Of a stretch of DNA of 64,000 nt, positions 23,963 through 31,904 are shown piece after piece (position 1 is the first letter of the stretch; each line of letters opens with the position of its first letter). The notes below the pieces were generated by a model. The model was given only the letters and a program-made list of their open reading frames with translations. It was not told the origin of the DNA and made no database searches. Both the position numbers and the translations under genes were made by a program. This DNA comes from Sphingomonas phyllosphaerae (GTDB lineage: Bacteria > Pseudomonadota > Alphaproteobacteria > Sphingomonadales > Sphingomonadaceae): positions 186,001 to 250,000 of the forward strand of contig NZ_JAPYKH010000001.1 in NCBI RefSeq assembly GCF_029623345.1. Direction: 5' to 3'.

Positions 23963-25560
23963 CCATCCGCAATCCTATCCTGCGCGGGTTCAACCCCGAC
24001 CCGTCGATCGTCCGCGTCGGTGCGGATTATTATCTCGCCACCTCGACCTTCGAGTGGTTGCCCGGCGTGCAGATCCACCATTCGCGCGACCTCGCCGACT
24101 GGCGGCTGGTGGCGCGGCCGCTGCACCGCCCCAGCCAGCTCGACCTGCGCGGGGACCCGGATTCCTGCGGTGTCTGGGCGGCCGACCTCAGCCATGCCGC
24201 CGGCCGCTTCCACCTCGTCTACACCGACGTGAAGCGCTACGGGCGCACCACGGTGGGCGGCGCGGCGGGGGTGTCGCTGCGCGATTTCCACAATTACTGG
24301 GTGTGGAGCGACCGGGTCGACGGCGACTGGTCCGATCCCGTCCATCTCAACAGCAGCGGCTTCGACCCGGCGCTGTTCCACGACGATGACGGGCGCAGCT
24401 GGCTGCTCAACATGCTGTGGGATCACCGCCCGGGCCGCGGCCGCTTCGGTGGGATCGTGGTGCAGGAGCTGGATGGCGCCGCCGGCCGCCTGATCGGCGA
24501 GCGCCGCGTCATCTTCCACGGCACCGCGCTGGGCTTCACCGAGGGTCCGCACCTCTACAAGCGCGACGGCTGGTATCATCTCCTCGTCGCCGAGGGCGGC
24601 ACCGAGCGCAACCACGCGGTGGTGATGGCGCGCTCGCGCACGCTGTTCGGCCCCTACGAGCCGCACCCCGACGGGCCGGTGCTCACCGCCAAGGGGCGGC
24701 CGGACGCGCCGCTACAGCGGACCGGCCATGGCGACCTGGTCGATGCGCCCGACGGCACCACCTGGCTCACCTATCTCTGCGGGCGCCCGCTGCCCGCGAG
24801 CGACCGCTGCGTGCTCGGGCGCGAGACCGCGATCCAGCCGATGCGCTGGGGCGAAGACGGCTGGCTGCGAACGCTGAACGGCGACGCGCTCCCCGTCGCC
24901 CTGGTCGGCTTAGCAAGCGATGAGCGAGCGCCGGTGCGTGAGCGCGACGACTTCGCCCGCGACGCGCTGCCGCCCGCGTTCCAATGGCTGCGGACACCCT
25001 TTCCGGAGCAGATCCTCAGCCTCACTGCGCGGCCGGGCTGGCTGCGGCTGCACGGGCGCGAGACGATCGGCAGCCACTTCACCCAGGCGCTGGTCGCGCG
25101 GCGCCCGCTCGCCTTCCGCTACACCGTGGAGACTCTGCTCGACTACACTCCCGTCAACTTCCAACAGGCCGCGGGATTGGTCTGCTATTACAACGCGACC
25201 AAGTTCCACTTCCTCCATTTGACTGTGGGTGACGCGGGTGAGCGGATGGCGCAGGTACTCTCCGTGCTACCGTTCGACGAAGGCGTCAGCACGGTGAGCA
25301 CGCCGGTCGCGGTCGGCGCGGGGCCGACGGCGCTGCGCGCGGAGGTAGACCACGAGCGACTGCGCTTCGCGGTGCGCGCCGAGGATGACGCAGAGTGGAC
25401 GTGGCTTCCCGAGACGTTCGCCGCCGACCTGCTCTCCGACGAAGCCACCTTGCCCGGGCTGCCCAATTTCACGGGAACGTTCACCGGCATGGCCTGCCAG
25501 GACATGTCGGGCGCCGGGCAGCCTGCCGACTTCCGCTACTTCCACTATCTCGAGGAGTGA
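23959..25560 (+). CDS. Glycoside hydrolase family 43 beta-xylosidase
   Basis: 533 residues from ATG 23959. The catalytic propeller is at about 5-300 and a C-terminal beta-sandwich of the GH43 XynB type at about 325-525. Active-site residues are in place: base Asp14 in GFNPDPSIVRVG, pKa-modulating Asp136 in SSGFDPALFHDDDG and acid Glu195 in GFTEGPHLYKRDGWYHL. No signal peptide, so the enzyme is cytoplasmic and acts on imported short oligosaccharides, releasing xylose (or arabinose) from non-reducing ends with inversion. It is coupled to the preceding transporter. Confidence 0.9.
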   Translation: MTIRNPILRGFNPDPSIVRVGADYYLATSTFEWLPGVQIHHSRDLADWRLVARPLHRPSQLDLRGDPDSCGVWAADLSHAAGRFHLVYTDVKRYGRTTVGGAAGVSLRDFHNYWVWSDRVDGDWSDPVHLNSSGFDPALFHDDDGRSWLLNMLWDHRPGRGRFGGIVVQELDGAAGRLIGERRVIFHGTALGFTEGPHLYKRDGWYHLLVAEGGTERNHAVVMARSRTLFGPYEPHPDGPVLTAKGRPDAPLQRTGHGDLVDAPDGTTWLTYLCGRPLPASDRCVLGRETAIQPMRWGEDGWLRTLNGDALPVALVGLASDERAPVRERDDFARDALPPAFQWLRTPFPEQILSLTARPGWLRLHGRETIGSHFTQALVARRPLAFRYTVETLLDYTPVNFQQAAGLVCYYNATKFHFLHLTVGDAGERMAQVLSVLPFDEGVSTVSTPVAVGAGPTALRAEVDHERLRFAVRAEDDAEWTWLPETFAADLLSDEATLPGLPNFTGTFTGMACQDMSGAGQPADFRYFHYLEE

Positions 25561-25623
25561 CGCGGCCGGAGGAGAAGAGGTAGCGCGGGGAACTCCCCCG
25601 TCGGGGCCGGCGGGATGCTGCGC

Positions 25624-26811
25624 TCAGTCCGCCAGCACCGCAGCGATCCGCTCCGCCAGCCGCGCCGCGACCGCCGCCTTGGGCAGTCGCTCCCAGGTCT
25701 CGATCCCCTCGGCGGTGACGACTTGCACCGTGTTGGCGTCCCCGCCCATCACGTCGCCCGAGACGTCGTTGGCGACGATCCAGTCGGCGCCCTTGCGCAC
25801 GCGCTTGGCGGTGGCGTGCGCGACGACCTGCTCGGTCTCGGCGGCGAAACCCACCAGCAGGCGCGGCCGGCGCGGGTCTTTCGCCAGCCCGGCGAGAATA
25901 TCGGGGTTGGCGACCAGCGCGAGCGGCGCCGGCGCGGCGCCGTCCTTCTTCAGCTTCTGCACCGCCGCCTGCTCGACGCGCCAGTCGGCCACCGCCGCCA
26001 CCATCACCGCGGCATCGGCGGGCAGCGCGGCGTCGACCGCCGCCGCCATCTCGGCCGCGGTCGCCACGTCGACCCGATCGACCCCGGCGGGCGTGGCGAG
26101 CGTCACCGGGCCTGCCACCAGCGTGACGCGCGCGCCGAGGTCGGCGAGCGCCGCGGCGAGGGCGAAACCCTGCTTCCCCGAGGAGCGATTGGCGATGAAG
26201 CGCACCGGATCGATCGGCTCGTGCGTCGGCCCCGCCGTGACCAGCACATGCCGCCCCGCCAGCACGCCAGCGGCGCGCGGCGCGAGCATGCGCTCGATCC
26301 GGTCGGCGATCGCCAGCGGCTCGGGCAGCCGGCCGGGACCGAACTCGCCGCACGCCATCGCGCCCTCGTCGGGCTCCATCACCGTGACGCCGTCGCCGCG
26401 CAGCTGCGCCACGTTGCGCTGGGTCGCGGCGTGCAGCCACATGCGGACGTTCATCGCGGGCGCGGCCAGCACCGGCTTGTCGGTGGCGAGCAGCAGCGTG
26501 GTGGCGAGATCGTTCGCCAGCCCCGCCGCCATGCGCGCGAGCAGGTCGGCGGTAGCGGGCGCGATGACGACGAGATCGGCCTCGCGGCTGAGCTGGATGT
26601 GGCCCATCTCGGCCTCGTCCTTGAGATCCCACAAATCGGTGTAGACCTTGTCCTCGCTCAGCGCGGCGAGCGTCATCGCGGTGACGAAATGCGCCCCGCC
26701 CTCGGTCAGCACGCAGCGCACCCGGTGGCCGCGGCGACGCAGCGCGCGCACCAACTCGCACGATTTGTAGGCGGCGATCCCACCGCCGACGATCAGCAGG
26801 ATCCGGCTCAT
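25624..26811 (-). CDS. coaBC: Bifunctional CoaBC (phosphopantothenoylcysteine synthetase/decarboxylase)
   Basis: 395 residues from ATG 26811, whose ATGA overlaps the upstream stop. The N-terminal flavoprotein decarboxylase has GGGIAAYKSCELVRALRRRG, the conserved APAMNVRMW (PASANT-like loop with Asn) and the catalytic Cys segment EGAMACGEFGPGRL. The C-terminal CTP-dependent ligase begins about residue 190 with RHVLVTAGPTHEPIDPVRFI then NRSSGKQG, and includes AAVADWR and NDVSG. It makes 4'-phosphopantetheine in coenzyme A biosynthesis. It is the last gene of the ubiE-ubiB-membrane protein-coaBC unit. Confidence 0.95.
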   Translation of the reverse strand: MSRILLIVGGGIAAYKSCELVRALRRRGHRVRCVLTEGGAHFVTAMTLAALSEDKVYTDLWDLKDEAEMGHIQLSREADLVVIAPATADLLARMAAGLANDLATTLLLATDKPVLAAPAMNVRMWLHAATQRNVAQLRGDGVTVMEPDEGAMACGEFGPGRLPEPLAIADRIERMLAPRAAGVLAGRHVLVTAGPTHEPIDPVRFIANRSSGKQGFALAAALADLGARVTLVAGPVTLATPAGVDRVDVATAAEMAAAVDAALPADAAVMVAAVADWRVEQAAVQKLKKDGAAPAPLALVANPDILAGLAKDPRRPRLLVGFAAETEQVVAHATAKRVRKGADWIVANDVSGDVMGGDANTVQVVTAEGIETWERLPKAAVAARLAERIAAVLAD

Positions 26812-27857
26812 CGTGTCACCCTCGTCACCGTGATGCGACGTCGCCCCGGCGCGCCCCGCAGCAGATCGGCGATCGCGTCGGGTGCGAGCGCGAGTCCGGG
26901 GGCGACCAGCGCGGTCGCGAGCGTCGCGCTGTGCAGCCCGGCGAACCGCCCGTCGGCGGCAATCCCGACCAGCACGAGCGCGACCACGCGCGGTCCGAGC
27001 GCGCGCGGTAATGCCGCCCACCCGAGCAAAGCGAGCAGCAGCAGCGCCGCCGCCAACCCGGGGGCGACACCCGGCAGCGCGGCGCCGAGCAGCCGCGCCA
27101 GCCCGCCCGGCGGCGCGATCAGCAGCGGGGCCGCCTCGGTCGGTAGCGGCATCGCTGCGGCGACCGCCCACAGGTGGCAACCGAGCACGGCGCCCCCGAC
27201 CGCGAGCGCGAGGAGCCAGCCGAGCGCCTCGCGCGCGCTGCCGTCGCGGAGCGCGAAAGCCCCCATCACGACCGGCACCAGCAGCGCGGCGGGATCGATC
27301 ACCGCGGCGGCGCAGCCGAGCGCGGCGGCGGTGCCCCAGCGCTCGGCGCGGCGCAGCAGCACGGCGAAGGCGGCGAGCAAGGCGGCCCAGCCGGCGTGCG
27401 GCGCCTGCTCCCACAGCAGCGCGACCGCGGCGGTCCCGGCGACGAGCAGCAGCGCGGCGAGCACCTGGCCGGCGGCGCCGACGAACAGCGCGGCGAGCCG
27501 CTGCACGCCGACCGCGACCAGCGCGGCGAGCGCAGCGCCGACCAGCAGCAGCATTGCCCCATTCGGCAGAGCGGCACTGACGGCGGCGAGCGTCGGCGGC
27601 AGCGCGCGCGCGTCCTCGCCGTCGGGCGTCGAGCGGGCCAGGTCGCGGAAGGTCTCGTAATAATTGCCACCGTGGCGCATCGCCGCGACAATCGAATCAT
27701 GGAGCAGTTCGGCGGCGGGTCGTGTGCTCACCTCGGACAAGCCGACCGCCGCGATCAGGCCGACCAGCAGCGCCGCGCACCACCACCGCGCCGTGCCGCG
27801 CTCGACCCGGCCGAGGCGGGTCGGCGCGACGAGCAGCAGCGGCGCAAACGTCACCAC
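26808..27857 (-). CDS. Multi-pass membrane protein of unknown function
   Basis: 349 residues, mostly Leu/Ala-rich hydrophobic segments (roughly 8-9 membrane spans). A larger soluble loop at about 50-95 contains NYYETFRDLARSTPDGEDAR and probably faces the periplasm. I recognise no family; the layout (one early helix, a long loop, then a block of helices) recalls polytopic glycosyltransferase-like proteins, but no motif confirms this. It overlaps ubiB at its start and coaBC at its end, so it is translationally coupled to both. Confidence 0.7.
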   Translation of the reverse strand: MVTFAPLLLVAPTRLGRVERGTARWWCAALLVGLIAAVGLSEVSTRPAAELLHDSIVAAMRHGGNYYETFRDLARSTPDGEDARALPPTLAAVSAALPNGAMLLLVGAALAALVAVGVQRLAALFVGAAGQVLAALLLVAGTAAVALLWEQAPHAGWAALLAAFAVLLRRAERWGTAAALGCAAAVIDPAALLVPVVMGAFALRDGSAREALGWLLALAVGGAVLGCHLWAVAAAMPLPTEAAPLLIAPPGGLARLLGAALPGVAPGLAAALLLLALLGWAALPRALGPRVVALVLVGIAADGRFAGLHSATLATALVAPGLALAPDAIADLLRGAPGRRRITVTRVTR

Positions 27858-29389
27858 GGCGCCGCCAGCAGCATCGCGCCCGCGCCCGCAGCCAGGCCGA
27901 TCGCACCCACCAGAACGTAACGCCAGCCTCCGCCCACGCGCACCACCTGAATCTCCTTGAGCGGCGGCTGCGGCGGCGCGCCGCCCGGCGCCGGGAAGCG
28001 CGCCTCGATCCGCCGCACCAGCTCGGGCAGCCGAGCGAGCGTGCGCACGTCGGCAACGAGCCGGTCGGCGATCGCCGCCTCGGGGCCGAGCTCGGTGCGG
28101 ATCCAGTCCTCGACCAACGGCGCTGCGGTGATCCAGAGGTTGATGTCGGGATCGAGCGCGGTGGCGACGCCCTCCACCATCACCATCGTCTTCTGCAGCA
28201 GCAGCAGGTGCGGCTGGGTGACCATGTCGAAATCGCGCGTGATGCCGAACAGCCCGTCGAGCATCATGCCGATCGACATGTCCTTGACTGGCAGGCCGCG
28301 CATCGGCTCGCCGACGGCGCGCAACGCCGTAGCGAACTCCTCGACGCTGTGATGCGCCGGCACATATTGCGCCTCGAAATGAATCTCGGCGACGCGGCGA
28401 TAATTACCCGTGATCAGGCCGTAGAGGATCTCGGCCAGCCATACGCGTGCGCGCCGGTCGATCCGTCCCATGATGCCGAAATCGATCGCCGCGACCTCGT
28501 CGCCCGGCAGCGCGAACAGATTGCCCTGGTGCAGGTCGGCGTGGAAGAAGCCGTCGGCGATCGCCTGACGCAGGAAGGCGTGGACGAGCACGCGGGCCAG
28601 CTCGCGCAGGTCGTAGCCGGCCTCGATCAGCGCCGACCGATCAGACAATTTGATGCCGTCGATCCACTCGATCGTCAGCACCTTCCCGGTGGTGCGTGCC
28701 CAGTCGACCGCGGGCACGAAAAACTTGGGCTCGGCCGTCATTGTCTCGGCCAGCTCGGACGCCGACGCCGCCTCGCGCGTGAAGTTGAGCTCGCGCGCGG
28801 TCCAGCGTTTGAACGTCTCGATCACCAGCCGCGGCTGGAGCCGCGCGATCTCGCCGCCCATCGGCTCGATCTGCGCAGCCGCCCACTCATAGGTGTCGAT
28901 GGCGCGCGCGAAATCCTCCTCGACGCCGGGGCGCAGCACCTTGACCGCGACACGCCGACCATCGGTGGTGATGGCGCGGTGGACCTGTGCGATCGAGGCC
29001 GAGCCGACCGGCACCTCCTCGATCTCGCGGAACAAGGTGTCGAGCGGGCGGCCGAAGCTGGTCCGCATCACCTGCGAGATCGCGGCATAGGGCACCGGCG
29101 GGATCGAGTCCTGCAGCCGCAGCAGGTCGTGCGCGGCCTCCTCGCCCACCAGGTCGGGGCGGGTGGCGAGCGTCTGGCCGAACTTGATCGCCGCCGGCCC
29201 GAGCGCCTCGAAGGCGTCGGCGTAGCGCGGCGTGGCAGGCACGCGGGCGCCGAGCCGCGCGAGTCGCAGCAGCCGGCGCAGCCGCGGTGGCGTGTTGAGG
29301 TCGCGCTCGAGCCCGCGCAGCGCGCCATGGCGCGCCAGCGTGCGCCCCCAGCTGAGCAGCCGCCAGGTGTGGACGATGGGTGAGGTCAC
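27851..29389 (-). CDS. ubiB: UbiB, atypical kinase of ubiquinone biosynthesis
   Basis: 512 residues. The family hallmark KxGQ is present (PAAIKFGQTLATRPDL), as are the Ala-rich nucleotide loop (VGSASIAQVHRA), the Lys of VAVKVLRPG, the catalytic loop FFHADLHQGNLF and the DFG of VAAIDFGIMG. Two hydrophobic segments near the C-terminus (YVLVGAIGLAAGAGAMLLAA) anchor it in the inner membrane. UbiB-type ATPases are required for ubiquinone synthesis, probably by extracting or presenting lipid intermediates. It starts four bases inside the ubiE stop. Confidence 0.95.
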   Translation of the reverse strand: MTSPIVHTWRLLSWGRTLARHGALRGLERDLNTPPRLRRLLRLARLGARVPATPRYADAFEALGPAAIKFGQTLATRPDLVGEEAAHDLLRLQDSIPPVPYAAISQVMRTSFGRPLDTLFREIEEVPVGSASIAQVHRAITTDGRRVAVKVLRPGVEEDFARAIDTYEWAAAQIEPMGGEIARLQPRLVIETFKRWTARELNFTREAASASELAETMTAEPKFFVPAVDWARTTGKVLTIEWIDGIKLSDRSALIEAGYDLRELARVLVHAFLRQAIADGFFHADLHQGNLFALPGDEVAAIDFGIMGRIDRRARVWLAEILYGLITGNYRRVAEIHFEAQYVPAHHSVEEFATALRAVGEPMRGLPVKDMSIGMMLDGLFGITRDFDMVTQPHLLLLQKTMVMVEGVATALDPDINLWITAAPLVEDWIRTELGPEAAIADRLVADVRTLARLPELVRRIEARFPAPGGAPPQPPLKEIQVVRVGGGWRYVLVGAIGLAAGAGAMLLAAPW

Positions 29390-30144
29390 ATCTTCCAGCC
29401 GCTGTGGATCGCCACCAGCCCGCCCAGCACCGCCTCGACGCGGGTCTGCACGAAACCGGCCTCGGCGATCATCCGCTCGAATGCGGGCATGTCGGGGAAT
29501 CGGCGGATCGACTCGATGAGATAGCGGTAGCTGTCAGAGTCGCCGGCGAGCAGCTGGCCGAGCTTCGGCACCATGCGGTGCGAATAGGCGTCGTACACCT
29601 CCGCGAAGCCGGGCCATTGCGTGGTCGAGAATTCGAGGCAGTAGAAGCGGCCGCCCCGGCGCAGGACGCGATGCGCCTCACGCAGCGCGGCGGGGATATC
29701 GGTGACGTTGCGGATGCCGAAAGCGATCGTATAGGCGTCGAAGAAGCGCTCGGGGAAGGTCAGCGTCTCGGCATTGGCCTCGGTCCACACCAGTCCGTCG
29801 ATCCCGCGCTGCTGCGCGCGGCGCATGCCGACCTCGAGCATCTCAGGGTTGATGTCGGCGACAGTCACCGCGGCGCCGTGCGCGGCGAGACGGAAGGCGA
29901 TGTCGCCCGTGCCGCCCGCCATGTCGAGGATCTGCTCGCCCGCGCGCGGCTTGACCCGGCGTACGAAGCGATCCTTCCAGAGCCGGTGCATGCCCCCCGA
30001 CATGGCGTCGTTCATCAGATCGTAGCGGCTCGCCACGTTGGAGAAGACGCCGCGCACGCGCGCGGTCTTCTCGACCGGGGTGACGTCCTCGTAACCGAAG
30101 GAGACCACGCGCTCGCTGGCGGCGCTGCCGGGGGTATCGCTCAT
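29386..30144 (-). CDS. ubiE: UbiE C-methyltransferase (ubiquinone/menaquinone)
   Basis: 252 residues. SAM-binding motif I is EQILDMAGGTGDIAFRLAAH. The family signatures YDLMNDAMSGGMHRLWKDRF and FGIRNVTDIPAALREAHRVL are intact, and the C-terminus EAVLGGLVAIHSGWKM is typical. It methylates the demethyl-quinone ring in ubiquinone synthesis. It is first in the coupled set with ubiB, and the neighbouring mutM is divergent. Confidence 0.96.
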   Translation of the reverse strand: MSDTPGSAASERVVSFGYEDVTPVEKTARVRGVFSNVASRYDLMNDAMSGGMHRLWKDRFVRRVKPRAGEQILDMAGGTGDIAFRLAAHGAAVTVADINPEMLEVGMRRAQQRGIDGLVWTEANAETLTFPERFFDAYTIAFGIRNVTDIPAALREAHRVLRRGGRFYCLEFSTTQWPGFAEVYDAYSHRMVPKLGQLLAGDSDSYRYLIESIRRFPDMPAFERMIAEAGFVQTRVEAVLGGLVAIHSGWKM

Positions 30145-30341
30145 GCCCGCCGCTCTAGGGCGTGCGCCGGGGGGAGGGAAGGGGGAGCGCCCGCTGATCT
30201 CAAACGGTCAGCGCCCAGGCCCGGCGTTCGGCTATCTCGATCGTGCCGCCGCCTCATGCCTGACACGATCGTGATCCGCGCGATAAGCGGCGTCGCGCGG
30301 CCTCCCTAGCCTCGCCGAGGTCGAGTCACTAAGTCACCGCC

Positions 30342-31157
30342 ATGCCCGAGCTTCCCGAAGTTGAGACCACCGTGCGCGGGCTGACGCCGGTGCTGCTCGA
30401 CGCCACGCTCGCGCTGGTCGAGCCGCGCCGCGGCGACCTGCGCCGGCCGTTCCCGCCCGAGCTACGCCAGCGGCTCACCGGTGCGCGGGTCATCGCGTTG
30501 TCGCGCCGCGCCAAATACGGTCTGATCGACACGGATCGCGGCGACACGATGATCTTCCACCTCGGCATGTCGGGGCGCTGGCGGGTCGACCCAGCCGAGC
30601 TGCTCGCGCACGATCATCTGCTGGTCGAGACGGCGGCGGGGCGGCGGCTCGCGCTCAATGATCCGCGCCGCTTTGGCTCGGTCGATCTGTGGCCCACCGA
30701 CGAGCTGGTCGGCTTCCCTGCGTTTGCGGCGCTCGGCCCCGAGCCGCTCGGCCCTGCCTTCACTGCCGACTATCTACGCGCCGCGCTGGCGGGCAAGACG
30801 ACGTCGATCAAGCTCGCGCTGCTCGACCAGCGGGTGGTCGCCGGGCTGGGCAATATCTATGTCTGTGAGGCGTTGTATTACGCGCGGATCAACCCGCGCC
30901 GGGCGGCGGGGCGGATCGCGCGGTCGCGGCTGGAACGGCTGGTCGAGACGGTCCACGAGGTGCTTGAGTCCGCAATCGCGGCGGGCGGCTCAAGCCTGCG
31001 CGACTATGCCCGGCCCGACGGCGAGCTCGGCTATTTCTCCAAGCAGTTCGCGGTGTATGGCCGTGAGGGCGAGCCGTGCGGCTGCGGCGGGACGGTGCAC
31101 CGCTATGCCGAGGGTGGGCGCTCGACTTTCTGGTGCCCGGCCTGCCAGCGCGGTTGA
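30342..31157 (+). CDS. mutM: Formamidopyrimidine-DNA glycosylase (Fpg/MutM)
   Basis: 271 residues beginning MPELPEVETTVRGL, with catalytic Pro2 (after Met removal) and Glu3. A helix-two-turn-helix segment lies around GLGNIYVCEALYYARINPRR. The C-terminal zinc finger has four Cys (CGCGG...FWCPACQRG). It excises 8-oxoguanine and formamidopyrimidines and nicks the abasic strand. It is divergent from ubiE; rpsT follows 97 bases downstream. Confidence 0.97.
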   Translation: MPELPEVETTVRGLTPVLLDATLALVEPRRGDLRRPFPPELRQRLTGARVIALSRRAKYGLIDTDRGDTMIFHLGMSGRWRVDPAELLAHDHLLVETAAGRRLALNDPRRFGSVDLWPTDELVGFPAFAALGPEPLGPAFTADYLRAALAGKTTSIKLALLDQRVVAGLGNIYVCEALYYARINPRRAAGRIARSRLERLVETVHEVLESAIAAGGSSLRDYARPDGELGYFSKQFAVYGREGEPCGCGGTVHRYAEGGRSTFWCPACQRG

Positions 31158-31182
31158 CCCTACGCGGCACCCGCGCTATGGG
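31154..31182 (+). promoter_or_regulatory. Putative rpsT promoter
   Basis: TTGACC (31154-31159) and TATGGG (31177-31182), separated by 17 bases, overlap the mutM stop codon. The -35 is good and the -10 is moderate. The leader to the rpsT start would be about 65 bases. Confidence 0.45.
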
Positions 31183-31254
31183 CCGCGCCTTCGAGGGTGA
31201 CGGTGTTGCCGGCCGCCCTGCTTTTCATCGATTCGAAACAGTCAGAGGACGTTC

Positions 31255-31518
31255 ATGGCGAACACGCCGCAAGCCAAGAAGCGCATCCGCCGCAACGAGC
31301 GCCGGGCCGAAGTCAACGGTAACCGCGTCGGTCGGATCCGCACCTTCGTGAAGAAGGTCGAGGCAGCGCTCGCGGCCGGCGACAAGGCCGGGGCGGCGAC
31401 CGCGCTGCAGGCGGCGCAGCCTGAGATCGCGCGCGGCGTCGCCAAGGGCGTACTCCACAAGAATACGGCAGCGCGGAAGTTCTCCCGCCTGACCAAGCGC
31501 GTGGCCGGGCTCGCCTAA
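31255..31518 (+). CDS. rpsT: 30S ribosomal protein S20
   Basis: 87 residues, usual length. The opening [20 protein letters not shown] is diagnostic, and the rest forms the three-helix bundle rich in Lys, Arg and Ala that binds the 5' domain of 16S rRNA. It is monocistronic, with a strong terminator directly downstream and dnaA beyond. The rpsT-dnaA order is common in alphaproteobacteria. Confidence 0.97.
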   Translation: MANTPQAKKRIRRNERRAEVNGNRVGRIRTFVKKVEAALAAGDKAGAATALQAAQPEIARGVAKGVLHKNTAARKFSRLTKRVAGLA

Positions 31519-31537
31519 GCTAACGCCTTATCAGTGC

Positions 31538-31580
31538 TACGAAAACGCCCGCCGGGACGCTCCCGGCGGGCGTTTTCGTA
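31538..31580. terminator. Very strong bidirectional-type terminator after rpsT
   Basis: A 20-bp perfect stem with a CGC loop: TACGAAAACGCCCGCCGGGA (31538-31557) pairs with 31561-31580. The 3' arm carries a TTTT run and the 5' arm AAAA, so the hairpin can act in either direction. It insulates dnaA from rpsT transcription. Confidence 0.93.
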
Positions 31581-31904
31581 TGCGGTTTCGGCAATCCCCG
31601 GGCCGGGTCGGCGCTTCTTTCCAAAAGCCTCGGGAATCCTGCGATTCGCACCCGATACGATCGCGAGATCTTCAAAAAAACCAAGCAATTACAGTCACTT
31701 ATGAGATATTTGACGCATTTGCGTGGGTGATGGCGAGTCAACCTTCTTTATTTCGATTTTGTGTCCGCGACCGGTCTTGATCGACTCAGTCGGCTGTTCC
31801 TAATCCTGTCGAACCGCACCGGCGATCGTCCGGCGCGGCACAGAGACACCGTCTGATAGCCGACGCGCGAGGGGCCGCGGGCAGGGGGACGTTTGACTTT
31901 GCGG
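31581..31904. other. dnaA leader region, AT-richer, no DnaA boxes seen
   Basis: This is one of the AT-richer parts of the core, especially 31665-31770 with A-runs and ATATTTGAC. I looked for TTATCCACA-like DnaA boxes on both strands and found none, so I do not call an origin. It probably holds the dnaA promoter and a long 5' leader; TTGACG at 31710-31715 has no convincing -10 partner. Confidence 0.5.

Noticed and set aside
26812..27414. Upstream extension of the coaBC frame
   Set aside because: It is Arg/Ala-rich shadow sequence of the membrane protein gene. The CoaB/CoaC domain begins at MSRILLIVGGG with a normal ATGA coupling.
31581..31904. Replication origin in the dnaA leader
   Set aside because: AT-richer, but no DnaA boxes or 13-mer repeats could be found on either strand.
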